This document shows, one piece after another, positions 8,005-17,296 of a stretch of DNA of 64,000 nt. Each line of letters starts with the position of its first letter. The first letter of the stretch is position 1. The translations under genes were made by a program, and so were the position numbers. Under the pieces are notes generated by a model. It had not been told where the DNA came from and searched no databases. It was given only the letters and a program-made list of their open reading frames with translations. The DNA comes from Rhodanobacter thiooxydans (GTDB taxonomy: Bacteria; Pseudomonadota; Gammaproteobacteria; Xanthomonadales; Rhodanobacteraceae), in the NCBI RefSeq assembly GCF_021545845.1, contig NZ_CP088923.1, forward strand, positions 3,596,001-3,660,000, written 5' to 3'.

Positions 8005-9417
8005 TCAGAGCTCCCTCACGTCAGCGAGCGCGCCCGCGATCGCCGCGGCTACCGCCATGGCCGGCGACATCAGGTGCGTGCGGCCACCTCGTCCCTGGCG
8101 CCCTTCGAAATTGCGATTGGAGGTGGAGGCACAGCGTTCGCCCGGTTTGAGCCGGTCGGGGTTCATGCCAAGACACATCGAGCAGCCCGGTTCACGCCAC
8201 TCAAAACCGGACGCAAGGAACACTTTATCAAGGCCCTCGCGCTCGGCCTGCAGCTTGACCATCCCTGAGCCGGGCACCACGAGTGCCCGCTTTACTCGGG
8301 CATGCACGTGATGACCCCGCGCCAGGTCTGCCGCCAGCCGAAGATCCTCGATGCGCGAGTTGGTGCAGGACCCGATGAACACCTTGTCGACTGGCGTACC
8401 GGCAATCGGCTGCCCCTCCTCCAACCCCATGTAGGTGAGAGCGCGGCGCCACCCGTCGCGTTGGGTATCGTCACGGGCGCTCTCCAACAACGGGACGCGC
8501 CCATCGATCGGGACAACCATTTCCGGCGACGTTCCCCACGTAACGCACGGCGGCACGTCACCCGCCGCGATGACGACCCGTCGGTCGTATTGCACGCCAG
8601 GGTCGCTGTGCAAGCCCGCCCAATACGCCCTTGCCCGCCCCCACATCTCGCCAACTGGCGCATATGACCGCCCACGCACGTAGGCTTCGGTCACCGCGTC
8701 GTAGCCGATCAGACCGACCCGCGCTCCGGCCTCGACGCTCATGTTGCACAGGGTCATCCGTGCCTCCATCGACGCGGCTTCAACTGCCGTCCCGCGAAAC
8801 TCCATCGCGTGCCCGCTGCCGCCTCCAGTGCCGACCAGGCCGATGACATGCAAGGCCAGATCCTTGACTCCTGCACCGGGAGCAAATTGCCCGTTGACCT
8901 CGACCGCCATGTTCTTGAGCTTGCGGCAGCGCAGCGTCTGCGTGGCCAGCACGTGTTCGACCTCGCTGCTGCCCACGCCGTAACCGAGCGTGGCCAGCGC
9001 CCCGTGCGTAGTCGTGTGCGAATCGCCACAGGCAACGGTCATGCCGGGCAGCGTCAGACCCTGTTCCGGTCCCACAATGTGTACGATGCCCTGACGCGGA
9101 TCATTCAGCCTGAACATGGGCACCGTGAATTCGGCGCAGTTTTTTTCGAGCGTCTCCACCTGCAGTCGCGCAAGTGGATCGGTGAACCCCGCCAGGCCCT
9201 GAACCCGACCCTCGGTCGGCACGTTGTGATCCGGCATCGCGATGGCGGAGCTACGGCGCCATGGAGCACGGCCGGCCCGGCGCAAATTGGAAAAGCCCTG
9301 TGGCGAAGTAACCTCGTGCAGCAGTTGCAGATCGATGTAAACCAGGCTCGAACCATCTGCCAGGTCGGCCACGTGATGGCTGTTCCACAGTTTGTCGTAG
9401 AGAGTCATCGGAGTCAT
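8005..9417 (-). CDS. leuC: 3-isopropylmalate dehydratase large subunit-like hydratase subunit
   Basis: A 470-residue LeuC-type protein carrying the [4Fe-4S] cluster. Cluster cysteines are in [14 protein letters not shown] and in [11 protein letters not shown]. The active-site stretch [13 protein letters not shown] and the [20 protein letters not shown] loop are intact. Close agreement with the E. coli-type LeuC throughout suggests true hydratase activity. The pair leuC-leuD stands between a lipoprotein gene (6 bases away) and the regulator, with no other leucine genes, so it probably hydrates a pathway intermediate of the island such as citraconate, dimethylmaleate or a larger alkylmaleate. 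That assignment is inference from context. Confidence 0.87.
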   Translation of the reverse strand: MTPMTLYDKLWNSHHVADLADGSSLVYIDLQLLHEVTSPQGFSNLRRAGRAPWRRSSAIAMPDHNVPTEGRVQGLAGFTDPLARLQVETLEKNCAEFTVPMFRLNDPRQGIVHIVGPEQGLTLPGMTVACGDSHTTTHGALATLGYGVGSSEVEHVLATQTLRCRKLKNMAVEVNGQFAPGAGVKDLALHVIGLVGTGGGSGHAMEFRGTAVEAASMEARMTLCNMSVEAGARVGLIGYDAVTEAYVRGRSYAPVGEMWGRARAYWAGLHSDPGVQYDRRVVIAAGDVPPCVTWGTSPEMVVPIDGRVPLLESARDDTQRDGWRRALTYMGLEEGQPIAGTPVDKVFIGSCTNSRIEDLRLAADLARGHHVHARVKRALVVPGSGMVKLQAEREGLDKVFLASGFEWREPGCSMCLGMNPDRLKPGERCASTSNRNFEGRQGRGGRTHLMSPAMAVAAAIAGALADVREL

Positions 9418-9423
9418 GGTGCG

Positions 9424-9789
9424 TTACCTATACGGAACCCATTGATACAGCTCACGCCGGCTCGGGTCGAGCCGGCGATATCCGCAATAGCTGTCCAGGC
9501 GCCCACCCGAAAGCGGCACGATCATGCAGTTCGGAAGCTCGCAGTCGGCTGCGTCGATGGCCTGGGCCGAAAGTTGCGCACGTGCTGCCAACAATTGTCG
9601 TTCGGACGCAGCCACGCCGGAGTCGGCAACACTGGCGCGGAAGTGATTGACCCACGTCCGCACGTAGGCATGGCAGACCTCGCCGCCAGCCAGCGGTGGC
9701 GTCGCCACGACACGCGGTGGCGGAACGGCAGCGCAGGCACTCAGCACTGCTGCCGCCACGCTAAGAATCGAACAGCGCCAGACATTCAT
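9424..9789 (-). CDS. Small predicted lipoprotein
   Basis: A 121-residue protein starting MNVWRCSILSVAAAVLSACA: a short basic start, hydrophobic core and lipobox LSAC, so it should be lipidated and face the periplasm. I chose ATG 9789 behind GGAG; the longer frame would put charged residues ahead of the signal. It overlaps the end of the amidase gene by 29 bases, indicating translational coupling. The mature part contains four further cysteines (EVCHAYV, ADCELPNCM, SYCGYRR) that could form disulfides. I do not recognise a family, and the position within the operon is the only clue to its role. Confidence 0.65.
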   Translation of the reverse strand: MNVWRCSILSVAAAVLSACAAVPPPRVVATPPLAGGEVCHAYVRTWVNHFRASVADSGVAASERQLLAARAQLSAQAIDAADCELPNCMIVPLSGGRLDSYCGYRRLDPSRRELYQWVPYR

Positions 9790-10354
9790 CAAGCTCCACC
9801 ACGTCCGCATACTTGAGTTGCAAGTCACGCAGGTTGGCCTCGTGCGCCGCCGCGTCACGATCGCCCACCGCCTGGCGCGGGACTAGCACGCGCAAATTGT
9901 TCTGCAGCGCGTCCAATGCCGTGGCGCGCACACAACCGCTGGTAGTCAACCCGGTTACCACCACGCCATCCACGCCGGCGGCGTACAACCGCCCAGCAAG
10001 GTCGGTGCCGAAGAATCCACTGGCGCCGTGCTTGACGATCACCAGTTCGCCCGGTGCCGGTTGCACGCGGGGATCGATCTCCACCAACGGCGATCCCGCA
10101 ACATGGTCATCCAGCGCAGGCAGCTTCTCACGGAATACGCTCGCCTGCGCTGGATCGTCATACATGAGCCTCGTGTAGAACACAGGGGCGCCCATTGCGC
10201 GAAAACTTTCCAACAAGCGCTGGTTGGCCTCAATGACCTCGTCGCACTCGCTGCCCAGCCGGCTGCGTACGGGGTCGGTAAAACCGATGGTGAGATCGAC
10301 CAGAATCAGCGCGTAGCGCTTTGCCCGTCGCAACTCTCTCGATTCAAGTGCCAT
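9761..10354 (-). CDS. Isochorismatase-family amidohydrolase (N-carbamoylsarcosine amidase-like)
   Basis: A 197-residue cysteine hydrolase of the isochorismatase fold. The catalytic triad is visible: Asp in ALILVDLTIGFTD, Lys in IVKHGASGFFGTDLAG and Cys in VTGLTTSGCVRATALDA, with the usual cis-peptide region before the cysteine. The GASGFFGTDL wording is that of N-carbamoylsarcosine amidase and maleamate amidase relatives, which release ammonia from carbamoyl or half-amide substrates. It follows hyuB by 15 bases. Together with the HyuA/HyuB ring-opening enzymes it suggests two-step breakdown of a cyclic amide or imide; the exact substrate is unknown. Confidence 0.85.
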   Translation of the reverse strand: MALESRELRRAKRYALILVDLTIGFTDPVRSRLGSECDEVIEANQRLLESFRAMGAPVFYTRLMYDDPAQASVFREKLPALDDHVAGSPLVEIDPRVQPAPGELVIVKHGASGFFGTDLAGRLYAAGVDGVVVTGLTTSGCVRATALDALQNNLRVLVPRQAVGDRDAAAHEANLRDLQLKYADVVELDECLALFDS

Positions 10355-10369
10355 GTCTCCCCCCTCTGC

Positions 10370-12223
10370 TCAGGTCCACATTGGCGTAACCGGCGCCGGC
10401 AATCCGGTATCGGCCATGCAGCGCTCCTTCAACTCGGCAATCGTCCCGCCGCGATTGAACAAAGTGATCGGCGGACGCTTCCTGCCCATCTCGGCACGCA
10501 AACCGACAGTAGCCGACTCGTCGACGGCATCTGCCTCGATGACCACGCCATAGCGGCGCGCGCCGTCCACCGTGACCAAGCCCTTGCGTACATCCGCCAA
10601 TACCTTGGCTGGATCGCGCTCGAGCGGATCACCCCAGCCACCGGCGCCCCAGGTATCGAAGTACAGCAAGTCGCCGGCCTTGATCTGCACGCGGTCACAC
10701 TTGGACGGCAGAATCTGGCGGGTACCATCCGTGCGCACCAGCTCCTTGCGACTACGCTGGCCCGGCTCACCACCATTGACGCCCCACGGGTGGGTCAACC
10801 AACGATCGTCGTGGATGGAAACCTCGCCATCGGCCAGCAGGCGATACACGACCCGCAAGCCATTGCCGCCGCGATGCAGGCCGGCGCCTCCGGAATCGGC
10901 AATCGTCTCGTAGGTTTCCATGCGCAGCGGGAAATACGCTTCGACGAACTCGTTCGGTACGTTGGTGAAGCCCGGCCACAACGAGTGCCCATCCGGTCCG
11001 TCACCGGCAGGTCGACCTGGAATACCACCGAAACCGATCTGGAACAGCTGGAACCACTCGCCATTGGCATCGTATCCGGAATACATGAGGTGCGGCGAAT
11101 CCGAGAAACCGGCCGCGTTCATGGCTTGCGGCGAACCCTGGCCAAGCAGGCCACCCATGACGTCGAACAGGCGGCCGAGCAGGTGAGTGCGACACGATAC
11201 GGCCGCCGGAAAGTTCGGGCGAAGAATCGAACCCTTCGGAATCCGGACTTCGACGAGGTCGTAGAAGCCGTCGTTGAGCAGGATCGCCGGATCGAAGAGG
11301 CTGATCGTCAAGGCGCCGAAGAAGATCTTGAACATTTCCTCGTTGAGATAGAAGTTCACTGAAGACGGTGCTTGTGGATCGGTGCCTTCGAAATCGAAAA
11401 TCGCCTTGTCACCCTCGCGCCAGAGCGCGCAGCGCAAGGTGTATGGGCCGTGGCCGGCGCCATCGTCACAGATGTAGTCCTCGAAGGTCTGCTGCTGCAC
11501 CGGAATCACCCGCTGGATGATCTCCTTCATCGCGCGGTGGGTGCGCTCGAGCATCATCTGCTGAGCGCTGTAAAACCCGTCGTCGCCAAAACGCTCGGCC
11601 AATTCCACGCAGCGCCGACCGGCACTGCGACAGGCGGCCACCAGCGCATTGAGATCGGAGTGATTCCAGCGCGGCACGCGCACGTTGTGCAGAATCACAT
11701 CGAGCATGTCGGCGTTGAGGTTGCCGGCACGGTAAAGCTTGACTGGTGGAATCCGGATACCCTCCTCCCACACGGTACGCGAGTCGGTCGGCAGGCTGCC
11801 CGGCACCTTGCCACCCACGTCGGTCATGTGGCCGAACATAGCCGCGTAATTGATCAGGCGGCCATCCTTGAAGACCGGCAGCAGTACCAACCAGTCAGGC
11901 ATGTGACTGACCGCCCCATTGCACATGTACGGATCGTTGGTGAGAAATACATCTCCATCCTCGACCGTACCTTCATAGGCGTCCAGCAGACCCGCGATAA
12001 ACGAGCCAAACTGACCCACCAGCATTTTGCCGTCGGCCCCGGCAATGATCGGAAACGCATCGCCCTGTTCACGGATGCCGGGGCTCATCGCGGTGCGAAA
12101 CAGTACGGTATCCATCTCGCTGCGCGCGTTGGCAAGGGCGTTCTCGATGATGTCCACGGTAACCGCGTCCACTTCAACGCGGCGCAAGGGTTCGGAATGA
12201 CTTTGAATGATACGTGCGCTCAC
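10370..12223 (-). CDS. hyuB: Hydantoinase B/oxoprolinase family protein
   Basis: A 617-residue HyuB-type subunit. Typical stretches are the N-terminal VDAVTVDIIENALANARSEM, LFRTAMSPGIREQGDAF, the DVFLTNDPYMCNGAVSHMPD segment, IFDFEGTDPQA and the glycine-rich SGGAGLHRGGNGL. Members act with a HyuA ATPase subunit in ATP-dependent cleavage of cyclic amides (N-methylhydantoinase, 5-oxoprolinase) or in ATP-dependent carboxylation (acetone or acetophenone carboxylases). There is no third small carboxylase subunit gene here, which favours the hydrolase reading, though weakly. It overlaps hyuA by 4 bases (ATGA). Confidence 0.88.
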   Translation of the reverse strand: MSARIIQSHSEPLRRVEVDAVTVDIIENALANARSEMDTVLFRTAMSPGIREQGDAFPIIAGADGKMLVGQFGSFIAGLLDAYEGTVEDGDVFLTNDPYMCNGAVSHMPDWLVLLPVFKDGRLINYAAMFGHMTDVGGKVPGSLPTDSRTVWEEGIRIPPVKLYRAGNLNADMLDVILHNVRVPRWNHSDLNALVAACRSAGRRCVELAERFGDDGFYSAQQMMLERTHRAMKEIIQRVIPVQQQTFEDYICDDGAGHGPYTLRCALWREGDKAIFDFEGTDPQAPSSVNFYLNEEMFKIFFGALTISLFDPAILLNDGFYDLVEVRIPKGSILRPNFPAAVSCRTHLLGRLFDVMGGLLGQGSPQAMNAAGFSDSPHLMYSGYDANGEWFQLFQIGFGGIPGRPAGDGPDGHSLWPGFTNVPNEFVEAYFPLRMETYETIADSGGAGLHRGGNGLRVVYRLLADGEVSIHDDRWLTHPWGVNGGEPGQRSRKELVRTDGTRQILPSKCDRVQIKAGDLLYFDTWGAGGWGDPLERDPAKVLADVRKGLVTVDGARRYGVVIEADAVDESATVGLRAEMGRKRPPITLFNRGGTIAELKERCMADTGLPAPVTPMWT

Positions 12224-14295
12224 GACACTTTCTCCTGATCTCCGTTGGGGCGAATCAACAGATTGCCGACGTTGTCGACGCTGGCGTGGTAACCCGGAAA
12301 GATCACCGTCGTTGAATCGATTTCCACGACAATGGCGGGGCCGGCGATGCGCTGGGCAATGCGCAGCAAGCCACGGTCGTAGACCGTGGCGGTGTACTCC
12401 ACTCCCGCGTGATAGATCACCTGTTCACCGACGACGGCCGCCTTCAGATCACCGCGGTCCGGTTCCAGCTTCTTGCCGGCAATGGTCGACTGTGATGCGC
12501 GTGCGATCGCGCGCAGATTGACAAGTTCGTGCGCATCGCTGAGTGCGAACGTGAACTGACGCTCATGCTCGGCATCGAAAGCTGCAGTCAGGGTACCCAG
12601 ACCTTGCTCGCGCAACAGCGCCGGATCGACTTCCAGGGTCAGCAGCAGGGCTTGCCCCTGGTAACGCACGTCGGCCTGCCAGTTCAACTGCTGCTGGCCC
12701 ACGGGAACATTCTGTTCCTCAAGCGAGCTCCGGACGTTCTCGCTGAGGCCATCGATAATCTCGATGACTTCATCCACGCTCATGTCACTCAGGCGGCGAA
12801 TGACCGATCGCGATGCCTCGTCCTTGATACGCGTTGTCGCATCACCATACGCACACAGCACGCCAGGGCCCGGCGGCACGATGACCGGCCACGAGTTCAT
12901 CAGGATGCCCAGCGCATTGCCATGCAATGGCCCCGCACCACCGAAGACGCACAGCGCGAATTCGCGCGGGTCGTAGCCCTGCTCGATGCTGATCAGCCTG
13001 AGCGCACCGTACATGTGCTCGTTGGCGATACGCACGATACCCTCGGCCGCCTCGTGCAGGGAGATACCCATCGCATCGGCGATCTTTTGCACGGCGGCCT
13101 CGGCAAGGTCGCGCCGCAGGGCAAAGTCACCGCCCAGTCGCTGAACCTCCGGTAGGTAGCCAAGTACGATGTTTGCGTCGGTGACCGTGGCCTCTGTACC
13201 CCCCATGTTGTAGGCCGCTGGACCCGGCGATGCGCCGGCACTTTCAGGGCCAACCCGCAACGCACCCGTCAGCTCCGGTACCGACACAATCGATCCGCCT
13301 CCAGCACCGATGCTGCGCACGTCAACCGATGGTGCGCGCACCGAAATATCCCCGACGCGGGTTTCCCGGCGCAGCTTGGCATGGTTTTCGTCGATCAACG
13401 CGACGTCGGTGGATGTCCCGCCGACGTCACAGGTCAACACCCGCGAGTAGCCTGCTCGCGAGCAAAACCAGACTGCACCCGAGACGCCGCCGGCGGGGCC
13501 CGACAACAACATGTTGACAGGTGCTTGCGTGGCTGACTGGGAGGTCGCCAGGCCGCCGTCCGAACGCAGAATGGACAGCCTGACATCCGGCCGCAAGCGC
13601 ACTTTCAACTCGTTCTGAAGGCGCTCCACATACTTCGCCATCTGCGGGCGTACGTAACTGTTGACGACCGTCGTCTCGGTGCGCTCGTACTCCTGCATCT
13701 CTGGCACGACCTCGGACGACAGCGAGACCGGCACCCCGGGCATCACCTCGGCTGCAATGCGACCGATGCGTTGCTCGTTTTCGCCATTCACGTAGGCATT
13801 GATCAGACTGATGGTCAGTGCCTCGACGCCAGCCTTGCGCAGTCCCTCGAGGCCAACACGAATGCCGTCCTCGTCGAGGCTTTTTACCACCTTGCCCTGG
13901 GCGTCGACGCGCTCGTCGGCTTCAATCGTCAGCTCCAGCGGAGCCAGCAGCTCGCCCTTATTGAAGATGACCCAGCCGCCCAGTCCACCAGGCACGAATG
14001 ACCTGGCAATGTGCAATACCTGCTTGTAGCCACGGGTGGTGACGAGCCCGACTCGGGCACCACGTCGAGTGAGAATCGCATTCGTCGCCACCGTGGTCCC
14101 GTGCATCACCGAGCGGACCCGTGAGGGGTCGACACCGGAAGCCTTGCAGATCTTCTCGATGCCATCGAGTACCCCGATCGACGAGTCATCCGGCGTCGAG
14201 GGCACCTTGGCGGTGTAACTATCACCCGTGTTCTCCTCTACCAGCAACAAGTCGGTAAAGGTCCCGCCAACGTCAACACCCAGTCGATAAGTCAT
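12220..14295 (-). CDS. hyuA: Hydantoinase A/oxoprolinase family protein
   Basis: A 691-residue ATP-binding subunit with the ASKHA fold. Phosphate loops are LGVDVGGTFTDLLLVEE at the N-terminus and VLTCDVGGTSTDVALIDE in the middle; MHGTTVATNAIL, GGGSI and FGGAGPLHG are further hallmarks. It would phosphorylate the carbonyl oxygen of a cyclic amide, or another substrate, so that HyuB can complete hydrolysis. It is full length for the HyuA family, starts 50 bases after the DUF1329 gene and overlaps hyuB, so the two are made together. Substrate is not readable from sequence; carboxylase function remains an alternative. Confidence 0.89.
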   Translation of the reverse strand: MTYRLGVDVGGTFTDLLLVEENTGDSYTAKVPSTPDDSSIGVLDGIEKICKASGVDPSRVRSVMHGTTVATNAILTRRGARVGLVTTRGYKQVLHIARSFVPGGLGGWVIFNKGELLAPLELTIEADERVDAQGKVVKSLDEDGIRVGLEGLRKAGVEALTISLINAYVNGENEQRIGRIAAEVMPGVPVSLSSEVVPEMQEYERTETTVVNSYVRPQMAKYVERLQNELKVRLRPDVRLSILRSDGGLATSQSATQAPVNMLLSGPAGGVSGAVWFCSRAGYSRVLTCDVGGTSTDVALIDENHAKLRRETRVGDISVRAPSVDVRSIGAGGGSIVSVPELTGALRVGPESAGASPGPAAYNMGGTEATVTDANIVLGYLPEVQRLGGDFALRRDLAEAAVQKIADAMGISLHEAAEGIVRIANEHMYGALRLISIEQGYDPREFALCVFGGAGPLHGNALGILMNSWPVIVPPGPGVLCAYGDATTRIKDEASRSVIRRLSDMSVDEVIEIIDGLSENVRSSLEEQNVPVGQQQLNWQADVRYQGQALLLTLEVDPALLREQGLGTLTAAFDAEHERQFTFALSDAHELVNLRAIARASQSTIAGKKLEPDRGDLKAAVVGEQVIYHAGVEYTATVYDRGLLRIAQRIAGPAIVVEIDSTTVIFPGYHASVDNVGNLLIRPNGDQEKVS

Positions 14296-14345
14296 AACTA
14301 CCCCATTTACGTGTTTCGGGTTTCATTGAGAAAAACAGGCAGCGC

Positions 14346-15596
14346 TTACCGCGCAACTTTTTCCAGCTGCTGCAAGTTCACGTCGTCAGCGTGAATTCCC
14401 TGCGTATTCAATCGCGCGTCGTCACCAAGAATGAAGATGGTTGCGTGCCTTCTCTGGTAATCGATCGTGAAACCGGTGGCGGAAATCATGCCTACGTCAC
14501 CATCGCCGGTGGGAATGGTCTTCAGGCCGTAGTACATCCATTTCCAGAAATCGCCCTTCCGGTCATACGCCTCCGCCATGTAGAAACGCGGAAACTGCGT
14601 ATCCATGTAAAGCACCTTCTTGCTGTATGGATGTCCAGGTGGCGTGATCGCCTCGATGACCCACACTTCGCGCGGCTCCCAACTATCCTTCGGGTTCCAA
14701 TGTGGTGCATCGGCCAAATCAACCACTGGGAATTCCGCATTGCCCGACGCCTTGGAATCCCACGTCACGGCCGTCGAGTGAGGCGTCGCCAGGATCCAGC
14801 GCTTGCCGAGCAGGCGATAGCTGGCGTACCACGTCGGGTGGGCGTTGAAAATCTCGATATCGTCGTTGAGTTGATCACTACCACCGATCGGATCCATCCA
14901 CGTACCGCCAGACAAGCGCCGGGTGCGCCGCACCGACTTCAGGTATGCCCATGAATCCTCGAGCTTGGGCGAGTCGTAACGCTGCACGAACAGGCCGAGG
15001 CCACGAATATCGTTGGGATAGGTGGCATACATCAGGGTCTTGGAAAGGATGCTGCCATCTCCTTCGACGACCGTATCGGTACCAAGCCGACCCTTCATGT
15101 AGTAGCGAAGGAAGCGCCAGACCTGACGACGCTCGAGCCCACTTTTCTCGCTGATGAGTAGGTACGCGTAGCGCGGATAGTCCTGGATATTCTTGATCGG
15201 CTGAGCGTAATACCCGTTCCAGATCAGCTTGTCCGCAGCATGCGGATCATCTGCGGTCACATCCGGGAATGGCATGCCAGCGACCCAACCTTCGACCAGC
15301 CGCGTATCCGGGTTGTACTTGGCTTTGCCAGCGTTGGCCTTGGTCGCCGCCATGTAGTCCTTGCCCAGCACGACGGGCTTCGATGCGGCAAGCGTGATCA
15401 CCAGCCCCTCGTTGCGGATCAACGTCTGCATCCGATCCGTGAGGAGATCGGAAACCTTGTGCCCCTCGAAGGTGTCGGTCTGCCGTGCGTCGAGGTTTGA
15501 CGCCTGTATCGTGTCGCCGGGTTTCAGGTTGGCTGCAATTGCGGTGCCGGCGATTCCCGCAATAAGAAGGATGACTGCCGAAACGATGATTTTCAT
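14346..15596 (-). CDS. DUF1329 outer-membrane lipoprotein-sorting-like protein
   Basis: A 416-residue exported protein of the DUF1329 family (LolA/LolB-like fold). The start MKIIVSAVILLIAGIAGTAI with a following ANLKPGD gives a cleavable signal peptide, behind AAGGAGA. Typical family text is NDIRGLGLFVQRY and the final part YQRRHATIFILGD. DUF1329 genes are repeatedly found with DUF1302, RND and YCF48 genes in clusters for hydrophobic substrates, and a role in moving lipophilic compounds across the periplasm is suspected. It lies 14 bases downstream of the DUF1302 gene. Function is inferred from family and neighbours only. Confidence 0.85.
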   Translation of the reverse strand: MKIIVSAVILLIAGIAGTAIAANLKPGDTIQASNLDARQTDTFEGHKVSDLLTDRMQTLIRNEGLVITLAASKPVVLGKDYMAATKANAGKAKYNPDTRLVEGWVAGMPFPDVTADDPHAADKLIWNGYYAQPIKNIQDYPRYAYLLISEKSGLERRQVWRFLRYYMKGRLGTDTVVEGDGSILSKTLMYATYPNDIRGLGLFVQRYDSPKLEDSWAYLKSVRRTRRLSGGTWMDPIGGSDQLNDDIEIFNAHPTWYASYRLLGKRWILATPHSTAVTWDSKASGNAEFPVVDLADAPHWNPKDSWEPREVWVIEAITPPGHPYSKKVLYMDTQFPRFYMAEAYDRKGDFWKWMYYGLKTIPTGDGDVGMISATGFTIDYQRRHATIFILGDDARLNTQGIHADDVNLQQLEKVAR

Positions 15597-15610
15597 GAGT
15601 CTGTTCTCCT

Positions 15611-17284
15611 TTAGAACTGGTAGGTTGTCCGGACAGCCAATTGATTGTTACCGGCGAAATAACCGAACAGGTTGGTGTCATTGAACCCCGTCAGTGCTCT
15701 GTTCTGGGAACGGCGGTTGAAGAAAATGTCCGCCTCGGCCTTGACGCGCCAGTGGTTGCCGAATGCAAATTCCACGCTGGGGATGACGAACCCGCCGCCA
15801 TAGGTAAGATCACTGCCGAGCGCCAGGGTCGGGTTGATCCGGTCATTGCTGTAATTCATGGCGAGAATTCCGGTAATCAACGCCGAATTGCGCTTGGTAC
15901 GCCCACTGAACCCGGCCAGATTCACGATCTCATCGGCGCGGTCGAACTTGGTTATCGTCGTGTTGAACAACTGGACCGACAGGAAGGACGGACGGCTGGT
16001 CTTGAGGAACGAGGTGAGGTCCACCTGCTTGTCCAGCCGGACCATCGTCTTGATGACGGGCCGATCGACAATGCCGCAGAAGCCCGGGAAGAATGCACAA
16101 CCACCCGCCTCGCCGGCCAGCACGCCAACGTTGTAGGTCGCGTGCGGGATGTAGGACGCCTCGGCGGAAAACACGGCATCAATGCCCACCAGATAACGGT
16201 TGACCGAGCCCCCGAATACGGTGATGTACGGGAAGATCAACTCGCCCACCGTCGAGCCTGGATCGGACATGTACCGACCCTTCCAGGCACCCAGGAAGGT
16301 TCGACCCGTCACGGAGTCCCGTACGCCCAGTGGACTGTTCGGGTTCGGGTTGATGACCGGGACTTGAGAAGGGCCACGGAAAGCAGCCAGCGAGTAGCCC
16401 CATTCACCGGCGGTGGCGGTCCAGCGCATGCCGAAGGAATCATCACGCTGCCGCGCGCCAGGGTGCGAGAAGTTATACGGCACGTCCGCACCGAACGGTG
16501 CCGACGCAAACGTGATGCCACGATTCGGCGTGTTCGCCCAACGGCCACCCTCGACGTCGTAATTGTTCCCTCGCGTGTAGCCGGGATTGGTCCGCCCCGG
16601 GATGTAGATCAGCTGCATGCTGCCGTCCCATGCATCGACGCGCTGGTTGAAGTTCAGCATCCACAAGGGCTTGCGCAGCTCTTCGTTTTCGGCCTCCAGG
16701 AACGAACGCCAGCGGAAGTCGTAGCCGTGAATAACGTCCATCGACTGGAAGAAATCCGTTTCGCCCCAGACGACCTGCTGCTTCCCGAGCTTCAGTGTGC
16801 TGCCGCTGGCAACCTCCACTTGCCACCAGAGCTCGCGAACATCGAGCTCGTTGTAGACGTCATCCATCAACCGCACGCTGGATCTCGAGCGATGGCTGAA
16901 AAGGTCGGTTGCGGCGTATTCATCGGCAGTCCGCTGCAGATCCCTCAGGTATTTCGTTTCGTACTCGCGAACACCGCGAACCGTAAGGTTCACCTGTGAT
17001 TTGCCAAAGTCGCGGAACAGGTTCAGTCGGGCCGAGCCGCGCGCCATCGACACGTCGTTCTTGTAATCGCCGCGTGGCTTGCCGTTCGTGGCCGGGTTCG
17101 ACAGATATGGGTCCTGAAGATTCATGGAAATGTGTGCGCGTACGTAGCCGCCCACTTCCCAGCCGTCAAAAAGGCCTTGGTCGGCAAGGGCAACATCTGA
17201 TGAGAACATTCCATACAAGGCAATACCACATACGGCAGAGAGCCTGCAGATGCTCGGCATGAGAAGGCGTGGTTCTGTTTTCAT
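15611..17284 (-). CDS. DUF1302 outer-membrane porin-like protein
   Basis: A 557-residue exported protein of the DUF1302 family. A signal peptide (CRLSAVCGIALYGMFSSDV followed by ALADQG) leads to a long beta-rich protein full of alternating hydrophobic stretches and aromatic-ended strands, finishing RTTYQF with the C-terminal phenylalanine of outer-membrane barrels. LKLGKQQVVWGETD is a family hallmark. I start at ATG 17284, 6 bases after GGGGAG, rather than the ATG two codons before. The partner genes (RND, YCF48, DUF1329) are contiguous. A role as outer-membrane channel for a hydrophobic substrate is inferred. Confidence 0.85.
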   Translation of the reverse strand: MKTEPRLLMPSICRLSAVCGIALYGMFSSDVALADQGLFDGWEVGGYVRAHISMNLQDPYLSNPATNGKPRGDYKNDVSMARGSARLNLFRDFGKSQVNLTVRGVREYETKYLRDLQRTADEYAATDLFSHRSRSSVRLMDDVYNELDVRELWWQVEVASGSTLKLGKQQVVWGETDFFQSMDVIHGYDFRWRSFLEAENEELRKPLWMLNFNQRVDAWDGSMQLIYIPGRTNPGYTRGNNYDVEGGRWANTPNRGITFASAPFGADVPYNFSHPGARQRDDSFGMRWTATAGEWGYSLAAFRGPSQVPVINPNPNSPLGVRDSVTGRTFLGAWKGRYMSDPGSTVGELIFPYITVFGGSVNRYLVGIDAVFSAEASYIPHATYNVGVLAGEAGGCAFFPGFCGIVDRPVIKTMVRLDKQVDLTSFLKTSRPSFLSVQLFNTTITKFDRADEIVNLAGFSGRTKRNSALITGILAMNYSNDRINPTLALGSDLTYGGGFVIPSVEFAFGNHWRVKAEADIFFNRRSQNRALTGFNDTNLFGYFAGNNQLAVRTTYQF

Positions 17285-17296
17285 GATCATCTCCCC

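Noticed and set aside
12220..14295. HyuA/HyuB as an acetone or acetophenone carboxylase
   Set aside because: No small carboxylase subunit or biotin-type partner is encoded in the operon and an amidase is next to it; kept as an alternative but not used as the call.
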